Assembly: GCA_016705005.1 (NCBI GenBank)
Contig: JADIZB010000004.1
Span: forward strand, 62,001 to 126,000
Direction of reading: 5' to 3'
Source: Bacteroidales bacterium
GTDB lineage: Bacteria > Bacteroidota > Bacteroidia > Bacteroidales > Lentimicrobiaceae
Length of the DNA stretch: 64,000 bases
In this document: piece after piece, positions 24,642 to 34,701 of the stretch
Layout: each line of letters starts with the position of its first letter
Position numbering within the stretch: position 1 is the first letter of the stretch
The notes under the pieces: model-generated
What the model saw: only the letters and a program-made list of their open reading frames with translations
What the model was told of the DNA's origin: nothing
The model's database searches: none
Made by a program: the position numbers and the translations under genes

Positions 24642-26936
24642 TTAATTCACAGGAGGTTGTATGTCTTCCGGCTTCAAAGGTTCATCCTCCCTGATCAGGT
24701 AGGTAAGATTGAATACCGGACCTGTCTGGGCCGTTTGTGGATTTTGTACTATCTTGTCATGCATAGTTATCCTGGATTTATCGATACCCCTGGAAACAAA
24801 GTAGTTGACAATTTCAGATGCCCGTAGTTTTTCAAGATTCTCAACCTCAGGTCTCAGATTCTCAATTCCATATAATCTGACTACTTTCTGCTGTACAGAA
24901 AGAAGGCTTTGATCCTGACCAATCCGGCTGTTAACCCAGGCATTAAACAATGAATCCCGGTTCGATACTGAATTAATCCTGCTTAAGTCAACTAAAGACA
25001 GCGAATCAATACTTTTTATTCCCAGAAAATCCTGCTTGGCTTTATAAAGTGCAAGGGCTTCCAGTTCGTGTTGTGAATCAGATTGCTGCACCAGGCCAAT
25101 GGCAAGTTCGGGCTTACTTTTCAGGGCATTGACCAGGTTATCCAGTTTCGTGGCTTCAACAGGAAGCAGTTTAGGTTGAATGAATTTCATTCTGATCTCT
25201 TTGTATTGATCCTCATCTCCTCCAAACATCCCGGCCAGCAATTTATATGGTGCAACAGCTGCCTTAACAACGATATTTTTAAGCACCTGCAGCAGTGCTT
25301 TACCCCATCTGTACGTCGGATCATTCAGATCCCCTTCAACAGGAATCGAAAGCCGGATGTTACCATGAAGATCCTTGAGCAGTGAGACTGCCAGTTTCAC
25401 AGGGATATCCATCGCTGTGGAGTTCTTGACTTTTTCGCCAACCTTTACCTGATCAATTCTCAGAATATTTTCACTTTTCAACAGGAGATCACGTATGGTC
25501 GTATTGCTTTCAAAGGACAATTGCCCCTGAATAAAGGGACTGGCAACGTAATATACCGAGTATGGATTGATATCTGAAAGCAGAAGTTCCTTTATGGAAT
25601 AAGCTATTTCCATATCCGAAAATCCATCAGGGTTCACCTGCATGGTTCCGTTCATCACACCCGAGGTATTCATCCTTGCATACAGGCTAACCATCAAACG
25701 GTCGTTGGCTGAATTCAGATTTTCGGAAATCAATTGCATGGAATCAAGATGATAGGCAAACTTATCTTCAAGGGTGTAATCGGTATAGAATATTTCACCA
25801 TTTGTTAACCGGAAACTGTTTGCCTTATAATTACTTACTTTATACTCACTGGTAAAATAAGCAATGTAATCGGCCATCATTCTGAAAATGTTGGCATATT
25901 CTTCAGGTGGGGCATCCCCGTTCAGTGTATCTGACGTTGCGTCAGTAATCATGATCCGGTCAAAATTGTACCCGTCATCATACATAGCAAATCTGACAAA
26001 AGGCCTGTCGAGCAGAATGTTTTTAAAATAATACATGTCCCGGCCTGAATTAATGGTGTCTATTTCAATGCTCAAAGCCCCGAAAGAAGCGAGTGTTTCC
26101 GACGTTGTGTCTGTCAAGGAGAAGTTGCGCATGGCCAGGAATCCGGCTGCAGAGATATCGGCCGGACGGTCAGTATTACCTTTAACTGTCAGGTTTGACG
26201 AGAAGAGCCCATCCAGCGATTTAACAATAATGTAATCGCGCAAATAGGGAAAAAGCAATTTAATATCCAGATCCTTAAGATCAAGTTTCAGATTATAATC
26301 TCCCGATTCCGCATTAAAATTCAAAGCAGCTTTTGTTTTTCCACCTGATCTGACAGAAAAATCCGATTTTACACCAATCATCGGATCATTCCATGCAATC
26401 GGGCCCAGATCAATGTTTAGTTTATCAATCCCTGCCTTTATTGATGGTGCTGAACAGCTATAGTTGATGGTTGCATTAAGGACGACCGTACGTTGAAGGA
26501 GATATTTAACAGGTTCAGCTGACATGGTATCAGAAGTGGCTTCAGACGCTGTAAAGCGCGTAATGAGATCATCAAAATTGAACTTATCACCTTTCTGAAT
26601 AATATTAACTACGGGATTCTCAAGCCTGATTTCCCTGATGCTGTTGCTTCCTGATAAAAAACTGAATAAATCGGTATTAACATACAACAGACCGATCCCG
26701 ACGAAGACCCCCGAAGATGAAGGTTCATAAACCCTGAGATTCCTTGCCCTGACAACACCGGTCAGCAGATTTATTCTCAGGTTGTCCATCTGAATATTCC
26801 TGCCGGTCATTTCAATGCTGTACTTTTCTGCAACGTATTCAGCAATGGGTGAAATAAGTAAGAATATGGCCACCAACAGCGATACCAGGACAATAAATAC
26901 CAGGACAAAAATCCTTCGAATGACTTTCAGGAACAT
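24642..26936 (-). CDS. DUF748/AsmA-like envelope protein
   Basis: The 764-residue protein opens with a membrane helix (about residues 8-31) and then a long beta-rich periplasmic region. The first half has IREIRLENPVVNIIQKGDKFNFDDLI, the AsmA-like signature of DUF748 proteins, and the strand pattern repeats to about residue 560. The second half includes NIVVKAAVAPYKLLAGMFGGDED, PVEATKLDNLVNALKSKPELAI and an OmpA-like tail with RGIDKSRITMHD near 715-730. AsmA-like proteins bridge the inner and outer membranes and move phospholipids in studied cases; for DUF748 the role is inferred. The frame is intact and the C-terminus is normal. It lies alone between secreted-protein genes. Confidence 0.85.
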   Translation of the reverse strand: MFLKVIRRIFVLVFIVLVSLLVAIFLLISPIAEYVAEKYSIEMTGRNIQMDNLRINLLTGVVRARNLRVYEPSSSGVFVGIGLLYVNTDLFSFLSGSNSIREIRLENPVVNIIQKGDKFNFDDLITRFTASEATSDTMSAEPVKYLLQRTVVLNATINYSCSAPSIKAGIDKLNIDLGPIAWNDPMIGVKSDFSVRSGGKTKAALNFNAESGDYNLKLDLKDLDIKLLFPYLRDYIIVKSLDGLFSSNLTVKGNTDRPADISAAGFLAMRNFSLTDTTSETLASFGALSIEIDTINSGRDMYYFKNILLDRPFVRFAMYDDGYNFDRIMITDATSDTLNGDAPPEEYANIFRMMADYIAYFTSEYKVSNYKANSFRLTNGEIFYTDYTLEDKFAYHLDSMQLISENLNSANDRLMVSLYARMNTSGVMNGTMQVNPDGFSDMEIAYSIKELLLSDINPYSVYYVASPFIQGQLSFESNTTIRDLLLKSENILRIDQVKVGEKVKNSTAMDIPVKLAVSLLKDLHGNIRLSIPVEGDLNDPTYRWGKALLQVLKNIVVKAAVAPYKLLAGMFGGDEDQYKEIRMKFIQPKLLPVEATKLDNLVNALKSKPELAIGLVQQSDSQHELEALALYKAKQDFLGIKSIDSLSLVDLSRINSVSNRDSLFNAWVNSRIGQDQSLLSVQQKVVRLYGIENLRPEVENLEKLRASEIVNYFVSRGIDKSRITMHDKIVQNPQTAQTGPVFNLTYLIREDEPLKPEDIQPPVN

Positions 26937-27042
26937 ATTGCCATCTTTGAAGAAAGTTTAACAAGCAGTACCGGTTTATAGTTTTAAAATCCTTTCAAAA
27001 AAAGAGTTTTATATCACCGGGTTTCTGCAGAATGCAGTTATA

Positions 27043-30000
27043 TCAATATACAGACTTCGAGACCATCAGTTTAACTACCTCAGAATCATCGCCTGAAGTA
27101 ATCCTGAGAAGGTAGAGCCCATCACTTATATTCTGCAGATTAAGTTCCAAACTTCCATCAGTCCACCGGGCCGTCGTATTAAAATACAATTCACCCCTGA
27201 TACCGAAAAGCTGAATCAGACAATTCCCGTCAGAATAACCTGATGATTTTACCATCACCCTATCACCTGCCGGATTTGGATAGACTCTAAAGATGTTTCC
27301 ACTGGCGAGGTCATCCACCCCATAACTGCAGTTGATAAAGTTAAAAAGCACATTCGCCCCGGCTCTGGTTGTGCAATTTGTCAGCGTATCTGTTACTTCG
27401 ACCCAGATTTCCCTGAAGTCAAAGCTCAGGCCACTTGTCCACAATTCAATTTCTTTTGATGTGGAGCCATCAGACCAGAGAAATCTGGAGTACGGATTAT
27501 TCAGGGTAATGCCTACAGTATCGAAAACACAGACCAGAATGGTATTGTTCTCATGATGAACATCGGGGCCGATCAGGGTTACGACTGGCATTGGATTGAC
27601 GGTTACCGGAACTTCTCTGTTTACCGTAGCAAAACCATCGTTCAACTCAAGGGTATAGACCGTGCTGACTTGAGGCGCAACTTCAAGTGTTTGCTGATCA
27701 GATAAGACAACAGATCCGTCAAGCCATCGATAAGTATATCCGGCAGGGAAGCCACCGGAAGGAAGTGCATAAAGGACAGAACTTTCCCCGAAACATAGGG
27801 TATTAGGCACCGCCACAGGATTTGCAGTAAGCCCGCCACCTTCAACCAGGATTGACATCTCGTCAGAATTGCTGATACAGCCGTATTGGTCGGTTACTAC
27901 CAGTGAAAACAGCAAACCCTCAGTCAGCAGCAGGGTAGTTGGATTCTGCAGTAAATTATCATTCAGGAATTCCGCAGGCTGCCAGTTATAAAAGTAATTT
28001 CCCGGAGGGGAAGCATTTCCGTTAAGCTGAACCATTGAATTGAAAGGTATCTGAAGGTCATCCCCGGCATCTGCCACAGGCAAAGCCCGCACTTCAAGTG
28101 TAATACTGGTTGAAAAGGTATTTGACCCATCCCAGACTTCAACATCGTAAGAAGTAGTAATGACCGGATTGACGACAAGATTTTGCTGGTTGCTGAAAAA
28201 CACGCCATTCTGATACCAGGAATATTGATAGTTGCTATTGTTTCCGCCATATGCCTGCACGCTTATCATAGATGTCTCTCCTTCACAGATTGAAGGCGGA
28301 GATGCGGTAACCATGGCTACCAGAGGAGCACCTTCAACCTCAACCAGAACATCATCAGTTGATTGACATCCCGATTCATTATCAGTCACAATTAATGAGA
28401 AAACTGTGGTTCCTGAAAGCGGGATTGTAACCGGTCTCATTATTGACGGATCAACCAGCAGGGCTTCCGGCTGCCACAAAAACATCATGTTTGCCGGGTT
28501 CGTGAATTCACTTCCTTTCAGCTCAATAACTGCTCCAGTCAATACAGTCGTATCGTTACCTGCACTCATCTGCGGACGGGAGGCTATCGTAATCTCAAGT
28601 GGAGTAGAATAAGGTCCGGGACCACAATCGTTCTGAGCGGCAACTTTCAATTGTACTGTTCCGGCAAATAAGGGATCCCATATGACTTCGACAGAATTTG
28701 AGTTTCCGTTGACAGTCCCTGCTTCAGGCGGTGTCAATGTCCAAAGATAAGATGTTGTGTTGGCCATTAGTCCGGTTGAATAGCTGCCTGATCCCCCGCC
28801 GGAACAGAACAGGACAGGGCCTGTGGGCTGGGAAGCTGTAAGCGGCATAGGGAATACTTCGATATTAAGGGCTGCTGACCAGACAGAGGAACCACATTCA
28901 TTTACTCCCCGTACCGACAACTGCGCAGTTCCTGAGAAAGCAGCGGACCAGGAAACGCTGATTGATTGGCCGTTACCAACAACAGATCCGGCTGCCGGCG
29001 GCACAAGAAGCCACTCATAATAACTGGCATAGGCTGATCCTGATGTTTCATAAACAGATAATCCAGGCCCCTGGCAGTGAGAACCTGGTCCTGAAGGTAT
29101 GCCCGTTTCTTTCGGATTCGGGTTTATATGCACAACCAGGTGAGGAGATGCCTGACCATCACCACAGGCGTTGGTAGCACTTACGGCAATAGCAGCAGGA
29201 CCGATAAAATTATCGCTCCAGTTGACCAGAGCGTTGGGCCCACTGCTTGCAATGGTTCCTGCTGCCGGCGGCTGCAATATCCAGGAATAGGAAATCGTAT
29301 TGGGTTGGGGTGATGTACTGTATTGCGAATTCGCGGGATTCTCACAAAGATTGGAAGGTCCCTGCGGAATTGTTGCCGGAGGAGGCAATGTCAGGACTTC
29401 AACAGTGGTATTGAATGAGACCTGCGGGCAGGCAGCAGATGGGGGGATGGTGTTTGTAACGGTATAAACCCCGGGAGTTGAGGCCTCAAGATTGATTTCA
29501 CCCGTAAAAATGTTGGCAAAAACAAGACCTGCCGGCGAAGAAGCAAAGGTCCCGGCAGAAGATCCCGGTGGAAACAAAGGAAGCGGGTTCAAAGCAGTGA
29601 CACAATAAGATGGCTGCGGATAGGCAAATAATGCTGAGGGGGACGTCACCAGGGTCAGACCGATCGAAGCAGTATCCGGACATTGCCCGGTGGTTATGTG
29701 GGTAACTGTGTATGCCCCCGGGGTACTCGCCCCAAGATTGATATTCCCTGTTGAAGGGTTGATAATGAGCCCGGGTGGTGCTGCTGTATAGCTTCCACCG
29801 GGAAAAGTTGTTGTCGGTGGACCTGAATTACCGCTCTGGCACAAGGTTGAAGATCCATAGGAGAATGCTGCATTATCGGTGGGTATCACAGTCACCGTAA
29901 CATTATCGGTAAACACCTGCCCACCACAGACATTAACCACTGCTGTGTAAACTGTAGTTACAGCAGGAGTAACCGGAAGCTCGGGTCCGTAACCGACAAT

Positions 30001-30801
30001 GGTACCATTGGGATAGCCCCCGGTATACCATTTAATACCACTGGGAACAAACCTTGTACTCTCGTTGGTCACCACCCATTGCGTAGAATTTCGGCCGGTA
30101 GCAGTAAAAGCAGTTGTTCCGGTACTGTTGTGAACTCCCTGTGTGGCAGTACCTCCTGCCCAGGAAGTACAGTTTGGTTTGTTGGTAAGGTGATTCTCAA
30201 CAATACTGCTTTGTTCGTTCAATACGATCTGAAAAGTGCCATAGGTTGTTGTACATGAAAACATGGGGCACTGATTCCAGTAAACAACCAGCTTCCTGTT
30301 CGGTGCGGTTCCGATTGTCTTAAAGAAAACATAAGGAGGACCATAGGACGATGCTACCCCGGGGTGCCAGTCCTGCCATGGAGCCATAATGCAATTCTTG
30401 GGCACCGAAGAGGAAGTACTGGGAATGGCCTGACTGGTGTAGGTAGTCCAGGCTGAATTGTATGAAAATCCCACCCATCCGTTGGAACCGATGTAAAACT
30501 GAGTATAATAGGTGTTAAAAAAGCAGAACTGGAAACCTATGTTGAAGGGTCCAGCCACCTGGTCATCCTGGTTACTGCCGAAAGTAACCGGGGTTCCCCC
30601 GGAATAGGTTTCAGGCTGATAGGGATAAACTTCAAAGGTATAGCTATCTGTGCCATAACCTCCGCTTGCAATAGCATTCAGCGTTGTGGATTCACCCAGA
30701 CACAAGGTTACATCCGGTCCGGCATTGATCTGTGCTGTAGCCGGCGACAACAAAACTGCAGCAAACACTGTTGCTGCCAAAAATCTGTAAATAAGTTTCA
30801 T
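27043..30801 (-). CDS. Very large secreted PKD/Ig-like protein with T9SS type A sorting domain
   Basis: The frame is open from 30831, but I choose ATG 30801. It begins MKLIYRFLAATVFAAVLL, a proper signal peptide ending TAQ, with GGGAGGGG upstream, whereas the longer form would put ten polar residues first. The 1252-residue product has an N-terminal lectin-like sandwich (about 45-260, FGSNQDDQVAGPFNIGFQFCFF, SNGWVGFSY). Then come repeated Ig-like SNP/PATAC-type domains (GPxxxCxG; AGTVxGNxxxVxVxW) to about 780, PKD-like pairs (LPVADAGDDLQIPFNSMVQL), the CVFDTVGITLNNP ... TSGLSFDFREIWV ... FINCSYGVDD cassette, and a type A sorting domain (VYPNPAGDRVMVKS). If the longer start is used it overlaps the 139-residue gene by 4 nt. 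It is the last gene of a three-gene minus-strand unit. Confidence 0.88.
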   Translation of the reverse strand: MKLIYRFLAATVFAAVLLSPATAQINAGPDVTLCLGESTTLNAIASGGYGTDSYTFEVYPYQPETYSGGTPVTFGSNQDDQVAGPFNIGFQFCFFNTYYTQFYIGSNGWVGFSYNSAWTTYTSQAIPSTSSSVPKNCIMAPWQDWHPGVASSYGPPYVFFKTIGTAPNRKLVVYWNQCPMFSCTTTYGTFQIVLNEQSSIVENHLTNKPNCTSWAGGTATQGVHNSTGTTAFTATGRNSTQWVVTNESTRFVPSGIKWYTGGYPNGTIVGYGPELPVTPAVTTVYTAVVNVCGGQVFTDNVTVTVIPTDNAAFSYGSSTLCQSGNSGPPTTTFPGGSYTAAPPGLIINPSTGNINLGASTPGAYTVTHITTGQCPDTASIGLTLVTSPSALFAYPQPSYCVTALNPLPLFPPGSSAGTFASSPAGLVFANIFTGEINLEASTPGVYTVTNTIPPSAACPQVSFNTTVEVLTLPPPATIPQGPSNLCENPANSQYSTSPQPNTISYSWILQPPAAGTIASSGPNALVNWSDNFIGPAAIAVSATNACGDGQASPHLVVHINPNPKETGIPSGPGSHCQGPGLSVYETSGSAYASYYEWLLVPPAAGSVVGNGQSISVSWSAAFSGTAQLSVRGVNECGSSVWSAALNIEVFPMPLTASQPTGPVLFCSGGGSGSYSTGLMANTTSYLWTLTPPEAGTVNGNSNSVEVIWDPLFAGTVQLKVAAQNDCGPGPYSTPLEITIASRPQMSAGNDTTVLTGAVIELKGSEFTNPANMMFLWQPEALLVDPSIMRPVTIPLSGTTVFSLIVTDNESGCQSTDDVLVEVEGAPLVAMVTASPPSICEGETSMISVQAYGGNNSNYQYSWYQNGVFFSNQQNLVVNPVITTSYDVEVWDGSNTFSTSITLEVRALPVADAGDDLQIPFNSMVQLNGNASPPGNYFYNWQPAEFLNDNLLQNPTTLLLTEGLLFSLVVTDQYGCISNSDEMSILVEGGGLTANPVAVPNTLCFGESSVLYALPSGGFPAGYTYRWLDGSVVLSDQQTLEVAPQVSTVYTLELNDGFATVNREVPVTVNPMPVVTLIGPDVHHENNTILVCVFDTVGITLNNPYSRFLWSDGSTSKEIELWTSGLSFDFREIWVEVTDTLTNCTTRAGANVLFNFINCSYGVDDLASGNIFRVYPNPAGDRVMVKSSGYSDGNCLIQLFGIRGELYFNTTARWTDGSLELNLQNISDGLYLLRITSGDDSEVVKLMVSKSVY

Positions 30802-30827
30802 ACTGACACCCCTCCCGGGATCTGATG

Positions 30828-31247
30828 TCATTCAAACACCGGATCATAGTCCGGTAACTTAAATAGCCTGTTATTAACTTTCAATTGCTCAATACCCAGT
30901 GTCAGCAGGACTTTTTTAACATAGGAAGGATCAGTAGGGTGAGTGAACAGTATAGAGAATTGATATTTATTTTTTCTTAGTTTTTTTGTGATAAAGGTGA
31001 AGGTCTCCGGCATTGTGCCTGCTGTCGAAACCAATTTGTTAAATGATTCCTTATCTGTCTCAACGATAAAGAGTGACCGACACTGATTGTTTTGAGTCCA
31101 GAGAAAGTCATGATCATTTTCAAAAACAGCAACCATTTGTCCGGAACCCCGCATTGAAATAAGCATTGCTGATACAAGCATAACGAGAACCAAAACATTC
31201 CCCGAAGGAGATAAGCCCCTGAAAATAACTGCTGTGAGTTTTTTCAT
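30828..31247 (-). CDS. Hypothetical exported protein in the PKD operon
   Basis: I do not recognise this 139-residue protein. It has a long hydrophobic N-terminus (residues about 18-35, NVLVLVMLVSAMLISMRG) with a possible cleavage after SGQ, so export is likely. The mature part, about 100 residues, is charged and mixed alpha/beta (QCRSLFIVETDKESFNKLVSTAG, TLGIEQLKVNNRLFKLPDY), with a single cysteine. It lies between two giant T9SS substrates, 10 nt downstream of one and just ahead of the other. It could be a partner, chaperone or small periplasmic component of the pair, but nothing in the sequence shows this. Confidence 0.65.
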   Translation of the reverse strand: MKKLTAVIFRGLSPSGNVLVLVMLVSAMLISMRGSGQMVAVFENDHDFLWTQNNQCRSLFIVETDKESFNKLVSTAGTMPETFTFITKKLRKNKYQFSILFTHPTDPSYVKKVLLTLGIEQLKVNNRLFKLPDYDPVFE

Positions 31248-31257
31248 AGTTATAGTA

Positions 31258-33780
31258 TCAATGTGAAATTATAAGTTTTTTAACGAAAACAGCATCTGAA
31301 GAAGTTACTCTGACCATACAGGTGGTATTGGCAAACCGGCTGACATCTATAGGATAATTGGCAACGCCACTGATCCTCTTATTGTAAATCTCCTGCAAAA
31401 GGACCCTGCCGCTCAGGTCGGTAATCAGGATAACAAAATCATCTGGCAATCCATCTATGGAAACAGTCAGAATGTTACCGGCCGGATTCGGGAATAATCT
31501 GATCAGGTCAGACTGAATAAGATCGTTCACTCCGTAGGAACATTCGATAAATGTAAACATAACGACTACTGTGTCCCTGTTCACACATTCGGTAGCGGGA
31601 TTGGTAACCCTGACCCAGTGCTCCTGAAGGTCAAAACTCAGCCCCGATGTAGTAATTTCGGTGATCTGATCGGATGAGCCATTTTTCCAGTAATACTCAT
31701 AGCCCGGATTTCCTGCATCAAGAAGGAGTGTATCATAAACACAACTTTGTATATTTCCGTTGACCACATGATGTTCGGGATTTATCAGATTGATTACGGG
31801 AAGGCTGTTCACAGTTACGCCGATAGAATCGGTTACTTCATTGAAATCATCGGAAAGCACCAGTGTATAGGTTACAGACTCCAGCGGAGCCACTACCGGA
31901 TCCGGATCAGTAGAGAACTCTTCACCGTTTACGAACCATCTGAAGGAATAGTTTGTATATTGTCCACCGCTTGGTACAGCAAACAATTGCGTGGTTTCTC
32001 CATAACAAATTGCTTCAGAAGAAACTGAAGGTGAAGCTGCAAGCGGCCCGCCTACAACATTCACAATAACCTGATCCGGTTCACTGATACAATCATTATT
32101 ATCGGTAACCACCAGATTGAAGAGAGTCGATCCGCGAAGTTTGCGTGTTACAGGGTTTTGAAGCGTTGGATCCCACAATGAATCGGCAGGTTGCCATTGG
32201 TATGTGAATGGTGGTTCACCAACGCCGGCGTTACCTGTCAGGTTTGTAAAGGTACCATGGTTGATTTCAAGATCAGTACCAGCATTGGCGACAGGTAATG
32301 GATTAACAATGACCGTTACCTGCGAAGTTGTCGGATTGTACCCGTCATCAACGGTAACTGTATAGGTGGTGGTTGTTAAGGGTTCTACAACCGGGTTCTG
32401 AAGGTCCGATGAAAATCCATCTGCAGATGACCAGATGTAAGTATATGGTTCCAGTGTATTTCCCCCAAATGCATTGACATTGAGCTGGGATTGACCACCA
32501 TAGCAGATTTCTTCAGGTTGTGCCGATGCCGAAGCAGCCAGGGCATCGCCAACAAAAAGGGTTCCGGCTTCTGATTGCGTAGGAGGTGGGCAATCGCCAC
32601 TAACAACACACCTGTATTGGAACTGTCCCATTTCAAATGTCGCCGGATCAATGGTTAAAGTATTTGTTGCAGTTCCGGAGTAAGGTGGCAATTCCTGAAT
32701 ATTCTGCCAAAAATCGGCTGAATTCTCCCTGTACTGCCACTGAAAACTTGTATCTCCAATTGCTTCAACTGTAAACACCGCAGTTCCGCCGATGGGCACC
32801 AGGGCATCTTCAGGCTGGGTCACAATGGATGGAAGCGGGTCAAGTACAACGCTGAACTCCTTGCTGTGCGGGCCTGAAACGTTCGTGCAGAGGTCAACAA
32901 CTTCACCAACCATGTTGATGGTATAGTTTCCATCAAGATACATCGGAGGATAAAAACCGATGGTAAAGAATTTCTCCTGTTCGCCACCAGCCTGGCAACC
33001 GGCACCATTCACACTGTTTACAATATGTTGGGTGCCATCGGGACCGATCAGCACAAAATCTGATGGTTCAACCGAAAGGCATCTGATGTTTTCGGAAAAG
33101 GCAAAACTGACTGAGGTTGCTCCGGCACAACCGATATCCGTATTAACCGAAGTTATCAAAGCAGGGATATCATCAAAAATATCAGCAGTCGAAGCACCAA
33201 AATCAAGCAGGTAACCGCTCTGGGTTTGCGTCCAGTTGCTGACGCATAAGACATAAGTATCTCCGGCATTGACCGGAAAATCCATATTCCATTTAAAGGT
33301 GTTTCCGCCTCCGTTGCAATTCTTGGTACCGCCATTGGCACTGCTGATTCCGGTGGCACCCTGATAACCAGGACCGCCGGCAGCATTGCAACTGGATTGC
33401 ATAAATATAGCATTGTTATATATGTCACTGCATTCCATTAAATTCAGATTATAAACTGCCCAATCGTAATCATCCGCTGAAGAAACCGGCGTAATGACAA
33501 AACTGAGCAATCCACCTGTTTTCACTGAAATCACATACCAAACAGAGTTCTTTTCCCCATCCATACAGCTTCTAGGACAAGTCTGGGTCCCATTGATTTC
33601 ATTCGGGTAATTGCCTGTTCCCTGAAATGAGAGCGGTTGATTGTACTGATAGGTGCAAACCGGTATTGCACCCAGACAATCCTGCACAGTTGGGACCTGA
33701 GCTTTGATGATCCCGGCAGAAATAGTGAATAAAATTACACTAAGAAGACTTGCTGAGAAGATATGGAAAGTTATTTTCAT
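31258..33780 (-). CDS. Large secreted Ig/PKD-like protein with T9SS type A sorting domain
   Basis: The 840-residue protein starts with a Sec signal peptide (about residues 1-27). Its N-terminal domain (about 28-200, QDCLGAIPVCTYQYNQPLSFQGTGNYPNEI, ENSVWY-like EKNSVWYVISV) is a type found at the front of many Bacteroidota surface proteins. A CBM/Ig-like region with TSVNTDIGCAGATSVSFAFSENI follows, then an Ig fold near 330-410 (PSIVTQPEDALVPIGGTAVFTV). Then come PKD-like pairs, the CVYDTLLLDAGNP ... TSGLSFDLQEHWV ... FIECSYGVND cassette, and a type A sorting domain (LFPNPAGNILTVSIDG). A small hairpin (CGGACG-6 nt-CGTCCG, 33795-33812) lies 15 nt upstream of the start. It is the first gene of the operon with the 139-residue protein and the 27043 protein. 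Confidence 0.9.
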   Translation of the reverse strand: MKITFHIFSASLLSVILFTISAGIIKAQVPTVQDCLGAIPVCTYQYNQPLSFQGTGNYPNEINGTQTCPRSCMDGEKNSVWYVISVKTGGLLSFVITPVSSADDYDWAVYNLNLMECSDIYNNAIFMQSSCNAAGGPGYQGATGISSANGGTKNCNGGGNTFKWNMDFPVNAGDTYVLCVSNWTQTQSGYLLDFGASTADIFDDIPALITSVNTDIGCAGATSVSFAFSENIRCLSVEPSDFVLIGPDGTQHIVNSVNGAGCQAGGEQEKFFTIGFYPPMYLDGNYTINMVGEVVDLCTNVSGPHSKEFSVVLDPLPSIVTQPEDALVPIGGTAVFTVEAIGDTSFQWQYRENSADFWQNIQELPPYSGTATNTLTIDPATFEMGQFQYRCVVSGDCPPPTQSEAGTLFVGDALAASASAQPEEICYGGQSQLNVNAFGGNTLEPYTYIWSSADGFSSDLQNPVVEPLTTTTYTVTVDDGYNPTTSQVTVIVNPLPVANAGTDLEINHGTFTNLTGNAGVGEPPFTYQWQPADSLWDPTLQNPVTRKLRGSTLFNLVVTDNNDCISEPDQVIVNVVGGPLAASPSVSSEAICYGETTQLFAVPSGGQYTNYSFRWFVNGEEFSTDPDPVVAPLESVTYTLVLSDDFNEVTDSIGVTVNSLPVINLINPEHHVVNGNIQSCVYDTLLLDAGNPGYEYYWKNGSSDQITEITTSGLSFDLQEHWVRVTNPATECVNRDTVVVMFTFIECSYGVNDLIQSDLIRLFPNPAGNILTVSIDGLPDDFVILITDLSGRVLLQEIYNKRISGVANYPIDVSRFANTTCMVRVTSSDAVFVKKLIISH

Positions 33781-34701
33781 TGTTGACGATGTTACGGACG
33801 AAAAAACGTCCGAATGTAGATTTATTCAGGCAGTTGTGGTTAAATAGGCTTTCGCAAATATAATAAAAAGTGTGACGATCCCTCCCGACAACAATAAAAG
33901 AATTGAAGAACCCTGCCTAAGGATATCCTGACTGCCTGCCATGAAACAGATTTGATCTTTTCACATATCTTAACACTGATTTGGTAAACAGCCCAATCCT
34001 CAGGGAAATATCTGAATCCCGGTTAAAAGTTGAAGATTGTCAGTGTATTACATTAAATTATAATGTATTTCAATCACTGGTTTCTGATAAAAATTGAAAA
34101 TAACACAAAAGGAGTATGAGCTTTTCCATGGCCAGCTCTATTGATTCGGTTCCTCAGAAATTAGCCGGACTCTACTGAATTTCAATTTATAACCCGGGAA
34201 ATTTCTTTCCGCAACCCTCCCCTGGGGTTCAGTAGATTGTGCCTGCCAGGAGTTAATCACAGATGGATATGCCAAAGGCCCAATTGCGCAAATTCCTTCT
34301 TCAGGCAGGCTGGCAGCCTGCTTAAAAGACTCATTCTGAGTATCATCCATCAGGAAAAGTAAGTTACCTCTCATCTTAATTTTTGAACAAAAACAATATC
34401 AATTACCCGGAAATACTGAACGATTTTCCGTGAATAAAAAATTATTTCAAATCATTGCCAAAAAAAATGTTCTCATGCTTAACAAACATGAATTATGATC
34501 TTCAGATGATCTGACTTCAACCTGACCAATCAAAGTTATTTACGGATGAAAATAATTTGTTATTTTGCATAATGATTCCGGATGGGATACGTTTAAATAG
34601 CACAAAGCTTGAAACATCCTTTCTTTCAGGAACTCTGGATTACATTTTATGGCTCCTGTGCCTGGTTTTGGCACAACCATTATTTACCAATCAAAGGTCA
34701 G
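33781..34701. other. Long intergenic region, no supported gene
   Basis: 921 nt between divergent genes. A 78-codon minus-strand frame at 34138-34374 has no recognisable motif or hydrophobic segment and I give it little weight. The region is AT-rich, with the hairpin at 33795-33812 near the left edge. No tRNA, repeat array or TAnnTTTG box stood out. Confidence 0.5.

Noticed and set aside
34138..34374. 78-codon minus-strand frame in the 33.8-34.7 kb gap
   Set aside because: No recognisable motif or hydrophobic segment and no promoter box; kept only as a note in the intergenic entry.
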